From Rana temporaria (taxonomy: Eukaryota > Chordata > Amphibia > Anura > Ranidae): 64,000 nucleotides of DNA. The stretch spans positions 85,146,286-85,210,285 of the forward strand of contig NC_053490.1 of the NCBI RefSeq assembly GCF_905171775.1, in the 5' to 3' direction. Positions 1-11,343 of this stretch are shown piece by piece. Made by a program: the position numbers and the translations under genes. Within the stretch, counting starts at the first letter, position 1. The number at the start of each line of letters is the position of its first letter. The notes beneath the pieces are model-generated. The model searched no databases and was not told the DNA's origin. It saw only the letters and a list, made by a program, of their open reading frames with translations.

Positions 1-1570
1 TACATTTGTCCAAATTGGACCAAGATAACTATGCAATAAAAATCATAACTAAACTTTGACTTTAACACTTGATGCAACATTTAGCAACTAAAAGGAAAGC
101 AGCAATGTGTTTATTACTACTATATATGCAGACTGACTACATTACATCATTAAATAAAGAAGCTTTAATTGAGCATTAAATACAGTTACCTTCAGTGAAG
201 ACCCCATGTAATAAGTATCAACTTGATCCAGCGGCCAAACAGTTGGGGGGCGTGCAGATTTTCAGTTTTAATTAAAACATTTAAAATCTGAGCTTGGCCC
301 GAAGCCCCTGTTATTTCCCAAGTCACCATACTACTCCAATATAATGTGATGGGCAGCTCATTGACCAATAGTGAGCACCAAAAAGAAAAAAAATAATGAG
401 TCCCCATTTATGGTATAAAGAAGGGAAAACCATAAAGCTGTAGCAAGGTGTTTGGCTAGAAAAGGAGAGTGAGGAAAACACTAGCTATAGCTGCTCTCTG
501 TAGAAGCTGCCCCATGGTGATGAATAACAGCTTTATCAGGGAGGGCGGGATCCGCTGAGCAGGAAGAGTTCTATAGTCAGGCAGCACTGCACTGTGGGAA
601 CTGTAGTCCAGAGGAAAGAAACTCAGCTGTAATCATAAGTTTTTTAACCACATTTCCCAGAGGCAGTAAGCCAGGAGGAAGGGAAAGAGCTCAATTTTTT
701 AGGCTATACAGGATACATCTTCCTCTTGCCATGAGGGGGACAGGAGAGTGCACATTGCTGTCCAGTGTTCACCGTCACTGCTGCATATCGGCACCATGAA
801 CGAGATCCAGACCGATAAGTTCAATGTTGCTGACAGCCAGAGTCATCTGAATTCAGAGTTTAGAGGGGACTAATCACTGTGTGTCTTATGGCATGTGAGC
901 TTCCATATCACTGGGACTGGTGAGCTGCTGCTGTAGGGATTTACTATCTGCTGCCAGAGAGACTGAGCCATTTGGGAACTGACCATACAGCCATCTAGTA
1001 ACCTTATTACTGCCTGCAGGCTTGACTGAATTTAGTCTCAAGTAGACCAATCGTACAACTGGGCCCGAGAGTTAGGCAAAAGACTATACCTTGACAGCTG
1101 CTACGCAGAAACCTTGACCTATTGCTTATGCTAAGAGGTATCTCTCAGGGCATATTGCACTATATGCTAGCCATTCTCCTAGAGTGCATTCTAGACTAAT
1201 TATTGTATTATTATTCACATTTCAGTTAATGCTTTTATGCACTGTTTATTGCTCTCTTAACCCCAGTCTAGTCGTACAGAATTCTATTTTAAGTTACCTT
1301 GGCATAGTGATTACATTTTCAATACATTGAATTCATTTACCACTAAATGGTCTTCTGTTTATTTCCAGGGGCCAATTCACAGTCAAAGTAAAGGTATCTC
1401 TACTCATGTTCTTATAAGTGCTTGAAGTAATTTTCAACCGGGTGTGTCAGAGGGACTGAGGCTGTTCTTGGAGTCAAGGCGTAGAACAGAGAACACAAAT
1501 TACCAAGCGGCTCCTGCTGAAGTAGTACTACAAACACGTGGTTATATAAAGAGGAACAACAAAAGACACC
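1..1570. other. Unrecognised non-coding sequence
   Basis: I see no gene, recognisable transposon end or tandem repeat here. Open frames are short and show no protein family signature. Composition is ordinary AT-rich vertebrate DNA with a few short palindromes. Confidence 0.5.
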
Positions 1571-1578
1571 TGTGAAAA

Positions 1579-2097
1579 CAGGGCTGGACTGGGACAAAAA
1601 TTTGGCCCTGGACTTCATCCAGACTGGCCCACTTTGACAGGTCCCTCCCATGGCGGCTGGACAACTCTCCCCCCCCCCCCCCGGCCACCCAAGCCCCCTC
1701 CCACCCTTCACTAGCCACTAGCCGTTCTACTTTATTAGAGTAGAACGGCTGGTACTCTGATAGGCAGTACCAGTGGGGAAGCTAGACATTATTTCACCCG
1801 GGGCAAAGAATCAGTTTGGTGCCCCCCCTTATGGGACAAGATTAGGCAGAAGTGAGAAACTCCCAGGCCATAGATGTTGAGTCAACTGTCTGTCCCCTCC
1901 CCCGTGGTCCTCTGGTCCTCCCCCTGCTTCTTTGTCCCCCCAGGTCAGCGCTGCGGGGAGGAAGAGGAGGTGAGCGCTGTGGGAAGGGAGAGACAGAGGA
2001 GCGGAGGGGGCGGCGGTCCACTGTCACTGAAGCCGGCCCACTGAGCCATCGGCCCACCGGGAAACTCCCTGTAGTCCCAATGGCCAGTCCATCCCTG
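1579..2097. mobile_element. Non-autonomous hAT-type element
   Basis: The 519-bp segment begins CAGGGCTGGACTGGGAC and ends AGTCCATCCCTG, an imperfect terminal inverted repeat. It is flanked on both sides by the perfect 8-bp duplication tgtgaaaa (1571-1578 and 2098-2105). An 8-bp duplication with CAGGG termini is characteristic of hAT elements. The interior is G/C-rich with a C homopolymer near 1670 and carries no transposase. The right end recurs as a fragment at 50468-50556, so this is a dispersed family. Confidence 0.8.
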
Positions 2098-2214
2098 TGT
2101 GAAAAACATAACTGAAATACAAACCTGTTCAAGATGAGACTTTCTCTGGGTAAAGTGCAGTAATATTTGGAAGTATTCAAGCCTAGCATCTGATTATAAA
2201 TACATTTCAATGTA

Positions 2215-2539
2215 CAGTAAAACCTTGGTTTGCGAGCATAATTCGTTCCAGAAACATGCTTGTAGTCCTAAGCAGTTGTGTATCAAAGCATTTTTTTTAC
2301 ATGGTATAAAAGAGAAGGGAGGCACCTCTAAGTGTAGCAATACGTTGTTAAATGTTGTACCTTCATTAAATGTAACCCTATTGCTACACTTAGAGGCGCC
2401 TCTCTTCTTTTTTATACTCAGTTGTGACATGATGCTACTCTTATATCAAGACATCGCTTGTATATCAAGGCAACATTTATTAAAACATTTTGCTTGTCTT
2501 GCAAAACGCTCTCAAACCAAGTTACTCTCAAGTTTACTG
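2215..2539. mobile_element. Tc1/mariner-pogo-like MITE, copy 1
   Basis: The element is bounded by TA dinucleotides (2213-2214, 2540-2541). It starts CAGTAAAACCTTGGTTTG and ends in an inverted version containing CAAACCAAG and TTTACTG. The interior is itself an inverted repeat around tgtagcaata / ttgctacac. No transposase is present. A second, longer copy lies at 56852-57571. Confidence 0.75.
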
Positions 2540-2541
2540 TA

Positions 2542-3707
2542 TTCAATTTCATAAGTGAAATCTCATTGATAACATGTTCCTGTGTATTACAAATACATTA
2601 GGATTGGGTTTGATTTCATTCTCTATTCTATGGGTTTAGCTCCTTGCTGTCTCACTGTGTAGGTTCTGCTTTATGTCTGCAAACATTGTGAGGGTTTATT
2701 TATTTCCTCTCATACAAACATGCCATGGCAAGTCATAACATGGACTTTATTAACATTCTCCAAACTTATCTTCATATTGATGGGAAAAAAAAGCCATTCA
2801 AATGAGTGGAAACAGAATGGACATCGGGAGCAGCAAGAGCACATTGTTGAATGTTGTAGAACTGGAGCAGACCAGCAAAGCTATGTCTGCCTTTAGCATG
2901 CACTTGAACCCAGTGTTCCAGAATCCAGTTCTCACATGTCATAGGCAGTGGGTAGATGGATCGGTAATGGTAAAAATAGGTAGATTAGTCTATCCTTGTA
3001 GATAATATAAATGGTATGCTTGTTTAGTGTTTCCCAAAATGTGGGATGAGTACTGCTGGTGCTAGACATACTCATTGAAGGATAGAATGACAGCCCCACT
3101 GGACCACAATTACAGCATTTATACTTTCTTAGCACAGAGTTTCTTAAGATAGTATTCTATTAATTATTAATAATTAATTAATTATAATTAATTATTAAAG
3201 TCTTCTGTGTGTGCCATTGTTTTTAATAATAGAGTTTAGATAAGGTTGCTATTAGTCCCATCTGTTGCTATTTATATGTATTTTTTCCTATTTGGTATGG
3301 CCACTTTAAGATGGGAGGTGATGCAACTCCCAATAAATAGCCGTACACATGAGGTATGGGCGTGACTTGCTAAGGGAGGCCATGCTGCCGAAATGCTTCA
3401 TCGTAGCAACCCTGCAGGCTGACGTACTGCTCTCTGTTTCCATCGGCTCCCCCCCCCAAGGGGATGTCCACACCGCAGGGCAACGCCGTCTGGTCCGGGT
3501 GCATGCGTGGTCCGCAGTCTACACCGGAGATGTTCTCGGGTGGCTTGTGAGCTGCAACTCGCCTTTTACGGAGGTTGGATGTACCTCGTATATTGGTTCA
3601 CCTTACAGGAGCAATCCAGGAGAGGAGAACATGAGCCTTACTTATACTTCCACAATGTGAGAGCAATTTATGAAAAACATATTTTAATTGTTTATTAAAA
3701 AGTATCA
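2542..3707. other. Unrecognised sequence with an AT-rich palindrome
   Basis: No gene is recognised. Around 3150-3200 there is a run of overlapping taatta words that is self-complementary. The part from 3300 to 3660 is more GC-rich and may be an old repeat, but I cannot assign it. Confidence 0.4.
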
Positions 3708-4126
3708 GGCCGCGTACACACGGTCGTTCCAAACCGGTGAGAATGGTCCATCGGGCTATTTCCATCGGTTCACCGCTGAAGTGGCCTGATGGTCTGATGT
3801 GCGTACACACCATCTTTCCAAAAACCAATCGGGTCAAAACGCGATGACGTCAAACACACGACGTGCTGAATAGAACGAAGTTCAATGCTTCCAAGCATGC
3901 GTCGACTTGATTCTGAGCATGCACGGGTTTTGAACCGATGCTTTCTGTACTAACCATCGGTTAGGACCGATCGGGCAGCGGGCCATCGGTTCGATTTTAA
4001 AGCATGTTTTAAAATTTTGGACCGAAGGACAACAGACCGATGGGCTATACACATGGTCGGTTTGGACCGATGAAACTGAACCTCGGTCCATTCTCATCGA
4101 TTTTGTCCGACCTTGTGTACGCGGCC
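3708..4126. mobile_element. PIF/Harbinger-type MITE
   Basis: Ends are GGCCGCGTACACACGGTCG and the complementary CTTGTGTACGCGGCC, flanked by a 3-bp TCA duplication (3705-3707, 4127-4129). The interior includes the block 'cttccaagcatgcgtcgac' shared by several copies in this window. The terminal motif (G/T)GCC..GTACACACG matches the ends of the Harbinger element at 20009-26405, which suggests cross-mobilisation (inference). It is non-coding. Confidence 0.75.
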
Positions 4127-4129
4127 TCA

Positions 4130-5250
4130 CACTAGGGTGGCCGTGCACTTTTTAACTGTTTGTATATATACATGTCCACCACCCAGTGGACTACAAGAGA
4201 GCTGCAGTGTCTTAATTGGTAGAAGATGAGTTTCCTTTGTTCAGGATTACCAGCTGGATTTGGAAGTTATCTTGACCAGCGCATAAACTGGTGAACTTTT
4301 TTTTTATATATTTTTGAAGTAATTCAGAAGAATCTCACAAGCATATCAAACTTATCTCAAATGCAGGCTAAAGATAACTAAAAGCACAATGCATATACCC
4401 CTCCACAGAAGTCCTTAAGCCATAGGTGCTTAACCTGTGGCCCTTCAGCTGTTGCAGATCTACAAATCCCATCATGCCTCTGCCTTTGGGAGTCATGCTT
4501 GTAACTGTCACCCCTGCAATGTTTTATGAGACTTGTAGCTCCACAACACCTGGAGGGCCATAGGTTGAGCAACCATAAGTTAATAAAAGCCATTCTAGCA
4601 GGTTGAATATGAAAAATCCATGGAATTCTTTATCTATCTGACTTATATGGGCACCGCAATAATCCCTTCATCTCCTTCCTTTCTAATTCTTTATCTATGT
4701 TAAACAGTGACTGCTACTGATAGGATGGGGGTCACTGGTCAACAGGCAATTTTCCACCTAGCTCAGTTATTTTAAATTACATTTTTCCAGCCTGGGTGGT
4801 GCTTATAGTGCCACCCAGGGTTCCTTTTCAGTGGTCTTGTGCTTCAGAGTTAATTGAATGAAATTTAAGTTGTATATGGCCAGATTTTGACTACATCATC
4901 CCTAATGCTCATTAAACCAGGGTACTTGTCTCACTGGTACTGAAAATGTCCCACCCTAAATTATTACAGTCCAAATGCTGAGACCTCATTAGACCAATAT
5001 ATTTTTATTAGTAGGCTCAAATATAGACAAGTGCGTTTCGTTACAAATCGAAATGCGTATTACATTTTTATTATTCAGAGATTTGCATGTATCCAAATTT
5101 CCAAGTTAGAATAGCAATGAATTTAAACGAATCTGAAATAGTGAAACTACATTTCATCCGAAATAACGAATCATCTGAATTTGAATCAAATTCAAAAACA
5201 AATTTGAAATGTACACATATTGCTAACTATTGCTGATTTTCTTCAAACAC
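4130..5250. other. Mostly unrecognised; old hAT-like fragment at about 4425-4565
   Basis: The stretch from 'aacctgtggcccttcagctg' to 'ctggagggccataggttgag' is an aged copy of the small family seen intact at 10147-10294, with the same inverted 'tggagggcc' ends. The rest, including an AT-rich part at 5020-5215 with repeated 'gaat'/'attcg' words, shows no gene. Confidence 0.4.
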
Positions 5251-5829
5251 TGTGGGGCTGATTTACCAAGCCTTTACTCCATGACTCATGGAGTAAAAGC
5301 AGGAGTAGCAGCCGTTTTGCCATTTACTAAAGAAATACGCTGCTAGTGCAGTGTATTTCCCTAGTTACTAATGTGCTCCGTGCGCCCAGGAGAGGGTGCA
5401 TTGTGCACCAGTACAGACCTGGCGCACGGCACATTAAACTGTAAATTGCGGGGGTTTGGGCGGGAGTTTATTAGGGGGGGAGGTGGGGGGATGCAGGGGA
5501 AGTGAAGTGACATGTGTTTTGAAGTGTTTGGCGGGCCGAATTGAAAGGGAAAGTGTTTTTTGAAAACAGATCCCCGTACGCTTGCACAGTGCGCCTGAAC
5601 CTCGGGAGGTTCATTTGCATACTGGGCATGCGCAGAGAGAAAAGTCAGGGATTCCCGTGCGCCTTGTCAGTACGCCGTGAAAATCTTGGTAAATACCAAG
5701 CGGCGTACCCGTGAATGCGCTGCGTGACGCGGCGCACGGGAATCTCCGAGCTGTTTTCAGCCCTGAAGGGGAACTCCGCGCCAAATTTCAAACTTGAAAT
5801 CGGCGCGGGTCCCCCTCCAGGGCTACATT
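5251..5829. repeat. Dispersed repeat starting 'ggggctgatttaccaag'
   Basis: The left border resembles the right border of a unit ending near 15945 ('cttagtaaatcaggccctg') in inverted orientation, so both are probably ends of one MITE-type family. Further in, the sequence is CpG-rich, with 'cgcgccaaatttc' type words leading into the foldback element. No coding sequence is seen. Confidence 0.4.
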
Positions 5830-6798
5830 AGGCTCTTAGGCTTGGTCCGGAACGTGAGGGGTTAAACCCGCGCCAATTCGGCGCGGGGGTCCCCCCCAGA
5901 TCCAAACCAAGCCCTCATCCCAAGCATGCAGTCTGGCCCGGACAGGAATGGGGGCGGGGACGAGCGAGCGCCCCCCCCCCCTCCTGAGCCGTACCAGACC
6001 GCATGCCCTCAACATGGGGGAGTGTGTGCTGTGGGGGAGGGGGGCACTGCCCCCCCACCCCACAGCACTCTTGCCCCAATGTCGATAGGGACAAGAGCCT
6101 CTTCCCGACAACCCTTGCCATTGGTTGTCGGGGTATGCGGGCGGGGCTAATCGGAATCTGCGAGCTCCCTTTAATAAGGGGGCCCCCAGATGCCGGACCC
6201 CCACCCTATGTGAATGAGTATGGGGTACATCGTACCTCTACCCATTCACATGGGGGAAATGTAAAGTAAAATAAAACACCACACACAATAAAATATTTTA
6301 TTAATCAGCTCCGGAGCCCCCCCTTTCTTCTTTAGCTCTCTTAGAAGGGGGGGTTTCTTCTCTCCCGATCTTCTGCCGGGACCCTGGGCTTCGGTGATTT
6401 CTGCCGGGGGAGGGCGCCATCCCTCGGTCCTCTCCGGAGCCTTCCGCCGGATGCCCCCACCCCATTTAAGCTCTTTTTCATTAGGGAGGGGCATCCGGAC
6501 TTCGGGGTCTTCTGCCGGGGGATGGCGCCTATCCCCCGGTCTTTCCGGTGCCTTCCGCCAGGGTTCCGGTCTTCCTGGTCTTCTGCCGGGGGTGCGCCAA
6601 CTCCCAGGTCTTTTCTCTGCTCCCTCTTCTGCCTGGCTCCCCCGCGGAGCCAGGGCTTTCTTCCGTCTTCTTTCTTCTCTCTTCCTTCTTCTGCCTGTCT
6701 CCTCCGGGAGCACAGGGCTTGTCTGCGCTGTCCTCTCCCTTCTCTTCCATTGGATGTTGACACGACGAGGTTCCGCGCTGACATGCCGTGTCAGCGGC

Positions 6799-6934
6799 GG
6801 GCATGGACTTATATAGGGCAATGCCACCATGTGACCTCAACCCATGTGACATCACATTCCCTGGGCATGATGGGAATGTGATGTCACATGGGTTGAGGTC
6901 ACATGGTGGCATTGCCCTATATAAGTCCATGCCC
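6799..6934. promoter_or_regulatory. Central hairpin with outward-facing TATA boxes
   Basis: Arms 6799-6861 and 6872-6934 are near-perfect reverse complements of 63 nt with a 10-nt loop (ctgggcatga and neighbours). Each arm contains CTATATAAG reading away from the centre (on + at 6918-6926, on - at about 6808-6816). The geometry therefore matches a divergent promoter. That these TATA boxes are used is inference. Confidence 0.45.
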
Positions 6935-7107
6935 ACTGCTCAGACGGCATTCCAGCGCCGGACCTCGTCGTGTCAACATCGAATGGAAGAGAAGGGAGAA
7001 GACAGCGGAGACAAGCCCTGTGCTCCGCGGAGGAGACAGGCAGAAGCGGAAGGCATCGCAGAAGCCCGGAGAGTGGCGCCCTCCGGCGGAAGACACCGTA
7101 CAAGCCC

Positions 7108-7390
7108 GGGACCCTCCCCCAAAGGCAGGAGCCTCCCTGGTGAAGGGGGTCCCGGTGAATTACGTCGCTGAAGACGGGGGTGGGGTGCCAGTGCACCCCC
7201 CCCCGCAGAAACCGTCGTGGAAGCCCGGGACCCTCCCCCAAAGGCAGGAGCCTCCCTGGTGAAGGGGGTCCCGGTGAATTACGTCGCTGAAGACGGGGGT
7301 GGGGTGCCAGTGCACCCCCCCCCCGCAGAAACCGTCGTAGTAGCCCGGGACCCTCCCCCAAAGGCAGGAGCCTCACTGGTGAAGGGGGTT
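7108..7390. repeat. About 120-bp tandem repeat, 2.4 copies
   Basis: The block beginning 'gggaccctcccccaaaggca' recurs at about 7108, 7227 and 7347. Each full unit runs through 'gaattacgtcgctgaagac' and a C-run. It lies only in the right arm of the foldback element, so it arose after the palindrome or was lost from the other arm. Confidence 0.8.
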
Positions 7391-7965
7391 CCGGCAGAAG
7401 ATGGCGAAGCCCGGGGCCTAATGGGGTGGTGGTGGGGGGCCCCGGCAGAAGACCCCCGGCTGACTAATAAATTAATTTATTCATGTGTGGTGTATTATTT
7501 TTTTCCATTTTTTTCCCCAGGTGAATGGGTAGGGGTACAATGTACCCCCATACTCATTCACATAGGGTGGGGGGCCGGAATCTGGGGACCCCTTTATTAA
7601 AGGGGTCTCTCAGATTCTGATAAGCCCTCCGCCCGCATACCCCGACAACCAACGGCCAGGGTTGTCGGGAAGAGGCTCTTGTCCCTATCGACATGGGGAC
7701 AAGAGTGCTTTGGGTTGGGGGGGCAGTGCCCCCCTCCCCCACAGCACACACTCCCCCATGTTGAGGGCATGTGGTCTGGTATGGCTCAGGAGGGAGGGGG
7801 GCGCTCGCTCGTCCCCACCCCCATTCCTGTCTGACCAGACTGCGTGCCTGGGATAATGGCTTGGTTTGGATCTTGGGGGGGACCCCACGCTATTTTTTTT
7901 GCGCGGGTTTAACCCCTTATGTTCCAGACCAAGCCTAAGAGCCTGGTATGCACCTGGAGGGAACC

Positions 7966-8766
7966 CACCTTATTTTTTTTTCGGGGGTCTGGAGTTCCCC
8001 TTCATGAACAGCGATCTGTCATTTACACATGTCAGTCCCCCCCCCCTACAGTTAGAACACACCCAGGGAACATATTTAACCCCTCCCTCGCACCTAGTGT
8101 TAACCCCTTCCCTGCCAGTGGCATTTTTTGAGTAAGCAATGCATTTTTTACAGCACTGATCGCTAGAAAAATGCCAATGGTTCCAAAAAACTGTTCGATG
8201 TGTCCGCCATAATGTCGCAGTACCGATAAAAATCGCTGATCGCCCCAATAACTAGTTAAAACAACAACAAAAAAAAATTTGTAGACGCTATAACTTTTGC
8301 AAAAACCAAACACTAAACGCTATTTGCGATTTTTTGGAACCAAAAAGATGTAGAATACGTATCGGCCTAAACTGAGGGTTTTTTTAGTTTTTTGAATATA
8401 TATTTTTGGGGATATTTATTATAGCAAAAAGTAAAAATAATTTTTACATATGTGGGCGGGACTTACGCAAGTCCCGCCCACATATATAAACATCGTTCAA
8501 ACCACACATGTGAGGTATTGACGCGTGCGTTAGAGCGAGAGCAATACTTTTACCACTAGACCTTCTTTGTAACTATAAACTGGTAACCTGGAAAAAAAAG
8601 AAAAAGGTCACCTATGGGGATATTCACGGAATTCATTTTGGCCCCATTGCAGGAGTGTTTCCAATAGTAAAGCGTGACATGTAAGGTATCTATTTACTCA
8701 GTGTAACATCATCTTTCACATTATCCCCAAAAATTGGGCTCACTTTTGTGTTTTGTTAATTTTTAA
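7966..8766. repeat. TTAA-family (piggyBac-like) repeat fragment
   Basis: The segment contains the family signatures 'gtccgccataatgtcgcag', 'atcgctgatcg' and 'acgtatcggcctaaactgag', shared with 62580-62790. It also has 'ccacacatgtgaggtatt', shared with 13141-13170. It runs up to a TTAA at 8763-8766. There is no coding capacity. Confidence 0.55.
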
Positions 8767-8990
8767 CCACTTGAGCCCGGACCATATTTCTGGTCAATGA
8801 CCGGGCAAGTTTTTGTGATTCGGCGCGGCGTCGCTTTAACTGACAATTGCGCAGTCGTGCGACGTGGCTCCCAAACAAAATTGGCAACCTTTTTTTTCAC
8901 ACAAATAGATTATTAAATGTGCGTGTTTACTTCTGTCTTTAACACCTCCCCTTCAGGCTGGAAAGCATCAGATCAGGGGAAACCAAAAAA
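8767..8990. repeat. TTAA-family left-end fragment
   Basis: After TTAA (8763-8766) comes CCACTTGAGCCCGGACC, the terminal motif seen at 11344 and 62137. 'gacgtggctcccaaacaaaattgg' type sequence follows, matching the interior of the copy at 62880. The fragment is truncated on the right. Confidence 0.5.
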
Positions 8991-10138
8991 AAAAAGCTCT
9001 CATTCCATTGCAGCTTGGTTCCTACATGTGTGATGAACTGAGCATGCTCAAACACTTAGAAAAAAAATATCCTTTCTTTTTAAAAGGTGAAAAACACTCA
9101 TTGGATGCTCATAGAGCGTGGTTTGGGTTAATTGCAGGTGTGCCCAATTACAAGCTCACCCAAACTAGAGACTGCAATTTGGTCATGTGATTTCAATTGC
9201 TTCATTACTAGCACTGTTATAAAAAGCTTGGATCGATCAGTCCTCAGCTGCCCTCAGAAGGGGCAGGCTGGCAGAAATGCTGTTGCTAAACACAAATGTG
9301 GTTTGTTGCATGGGTTTTGTTTTATTTTGCCAATGGTTTTGGTTTATTTTTAAATGATGTTCACTTTGATGTATTTGTCTATGTGGCCTTATTTTATGAA
9401 AAATGTGTAAAGCTATGGTTAATTAGAATTTTGAAATGTATTTTTGTTTGTTTGTCTTTTTTTGCTTTCCTTGTTTTGTTGACCAATAAAAATTACTTTA
9501 AAATTGTTAAGTTTGTCTTTTGTTACTTTTTCATGCTACATATGTTGACAGCTGCAGCTGAACTAGGTTAGGGCCTAACAAATTATGTGTGATTTTTGTC
9601 TAAGCTTCTTTCCTGGTGTGTAATCATGAAATGTTTGCCATGTTTATTCTCCCTGACTTTAAAGACAAAAACTGGTAAGTATTTTATTTATTCTGCAGTG
9701 GTCCTCAGCCCTCAAGTACCCCCGACAGGACATGTTTTGGGGATTTCTCTTATCAAGAATTGCTGTCCAGACTATTTTAAAGCACATGTGCAAGATGAAG
9801 GAAAACCTGCAAACATGGCCTGTGGGGGGGGGGGTTTGCTATTGGTGGACAGGCTTGACGTGCTGATTTACAGCACTGTGCTTAAATCTAGCGCAAGGCA
9901 ATCCTATTCAAATTGTGGGTGTTTGAGGGAAGCCAAGTGAGTGTTAGAACCCCTGCTTTGTGTTTTTTTATTTTTGTGTTGAGCTTTGTGTCCCTTTTCT
10001 TAAAATTGGCTTCACTTCCTGTCACACAGCTGAACAGGAAGTGAGGTTAAAACCCTACCAGTGTCATTTCTTGGGGACACCGGTCAATCTAACTAGTGTC
10101 CCCATTAAGCAAATTGCACTCCAGCACTGCTGTGTACA
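8991..10138. other. Unrecognised sequence
   Basis: Open frames such as 9296-9571 and 9596-9940 are T-rich, have no domain signature and no conserved start context, and I do not accept them as genes. A G-run lies near 9826. Confidence 0.45.
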
Positions 10139-10146
10139 CCCCAAAT

Positions 10147-10294
10147 CATGGGTCTTCAAACTACGGCCCTCCAGTTGTTCAGGAACTACAATTCCCATCA
10201 TGCCTAGTCATGTCTGTGAATGTCAGTGCATTACAAGGCCTCATGGGATGTGTAGTTCTACAACAGCTGGAGGGCCGTAGTTTGAGGATCCCTG
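10147..10294. mobile_element. Small hAT-type MITE
   Basis: This 148-bp element has ends CATGGGTCTTCAAACTACGG and CGTAGTTTGAGGATCCCTG (inverted). It is flanked by a perfect 8-bp duplication ccccaaat (10139-10146, 10295-10302). It is non-coding. Confidence 0.85.
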
Positions 10295-10302
10295 CCCCAA
10301 AT

Positions 10303-10881
10303 GATTATTTAGTTTGGGGTTTAGTAAAGGCAAAGCCACTCTGCAGTACAAGCATAGTTGCTGAAAATCAGAGAGGAAGCACTGATGGTTTTAACATCCA
10401 ATCCTGTAGAAGCAAAGTTGTTTTGTTTTCTTCCTTGCTTTGCACTTGTAGGAGTGGATTTGCCTTTAGTAAATGGACCCCAAAGTCCAAGATCCCTAAT
10501 AATTTGGGGTGTACACAGCAAAATGCTAGAGTGCAATTTACATAATGGGAAACTATTTAGATTGATCTCTGTGTCCACAAGAAAATATATTAGTAAGGTT
10601 TTACCCTCACTTCCTGTTTGGCTATGTGAAAGGAAGTGAATGAATTAGAAAGGGTGAAGACACCTCACAAATGTTGTCACTATCAGGGGTGCAGACATCC
10701 CCAAAAAAATGAGCAGATAATACTTATTTGCAAATTAATAATTTTTTAGTTAACATTGGGTGGGGTGCTCTAACACACACATTCCTACATATTAGCAACG
10801 CTCTATCCTGGCCTATTGGCATGGTTATATTTTCTTAGGGCTCTCAATAAAACTCTATGAAATTTGTGCTTAAACTAGAAC
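10303..10881. other. Unrecognised; short inverted 'cacttcctg' motifs
   Basis: 'cacttcctgttt...' near 10608 is inverted relative to 'gaacaggaagtgagg' near 10033, so the hAT MITE may sit inside an older palindromic repeat. No gene is seen. Confidence 0.35.
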
Positions 10882-11174
10882 CAGGGGCGGACTGACAACT
10901 CATGGGGCCCCTGGGCAATAGAAGATTATGGGGCCCCTCTGGCTTACAGATGACCACCACGCCAGGAGGTAGTGCAGAGGCGGGCAGCTAAAATCTTGGG
11001 ATATTCACATTAAAAGCATGTCATTTTCGGACATATCAGGGACAGATCTAAAAAAAACACAGATTTTTACATACTGTCCCTGGTTTTACTGAGCCTGGCA
11101 ACCCGGATGGGGCCCCCTAGTGGCATGGGGCCCTCGGGCAGTGCCCGAGTGACTCAATGGTCAGTCCGCCCCTG
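10882..11174. mobile_element. hAT-type MITE
   Basis: This 293-bp element starts CAGGGGCGGACTGACAACTC and ends GGTCAGTCCGCCCCTG. Flanks actagaac (10874-10881) and acaagaac (11175-11182) match at 7 of 8 positions. 'ggggcccc' inverted words lie inside each end. It is non-coding. Confidence 0.8.
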
Positions 11175-11343
11175 ACAAGAACTATAATCAACAAGTTTTA
11201 TTTTCTTTCATTTTGGATAGAGTGAGGGAGGGTTATAGGCCCTGTCAGTTTATTTTGTATTATCTGTGTCCAATTGGGGAGATTTGCCTTCACTTCCTGC
11301 CCCATAGCCAAACAGGAAGTGAGAGAAAAACTATGCAAATTAA

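Larger units (their letters stand above)
5830..7965. mobile_element. Giant foldback (palindromic) element, copy 1
   Basis: Roughly 1-kb arms are inverted relative to each other. For example, the 'ggcttggtccggaac' to 'aggaatgggggcgggg' block of the left arm (5838-5957) reappears reversed at about 7815-7945, and the segment around 6075-6270 reappears at about 7540-7680. The arms meet in a tight hairpin at 6799-6934. The right arm carries an extra tandem array at 7108-7390. The same family forms the cleaner palindrome at 13640-15470 and a lone arm at 54890-55210. Open frames of up to 194 codons are low-complexity (R/E/P/G-rich) and mirrored between arms, so I do not call genes. I found no diagnostic transposase and the superfamily is unknown. 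Confidence 0.65.

Noticed and set aside
6246..7600. Arg/Glu/Pro-rich frames in the first foldback element
   Set aside because: Purine-biased repeats in an inverted duplication give long frames by chance. Starts and ends are not conserved between the two arms.
9296..9940. Hydrophobic frame that could be read as a small membrane protein
   Set aside because: T-rich DNA encodes F/L/V-rich peptides by default. There is no signal or family motif and no supporting exon structure.
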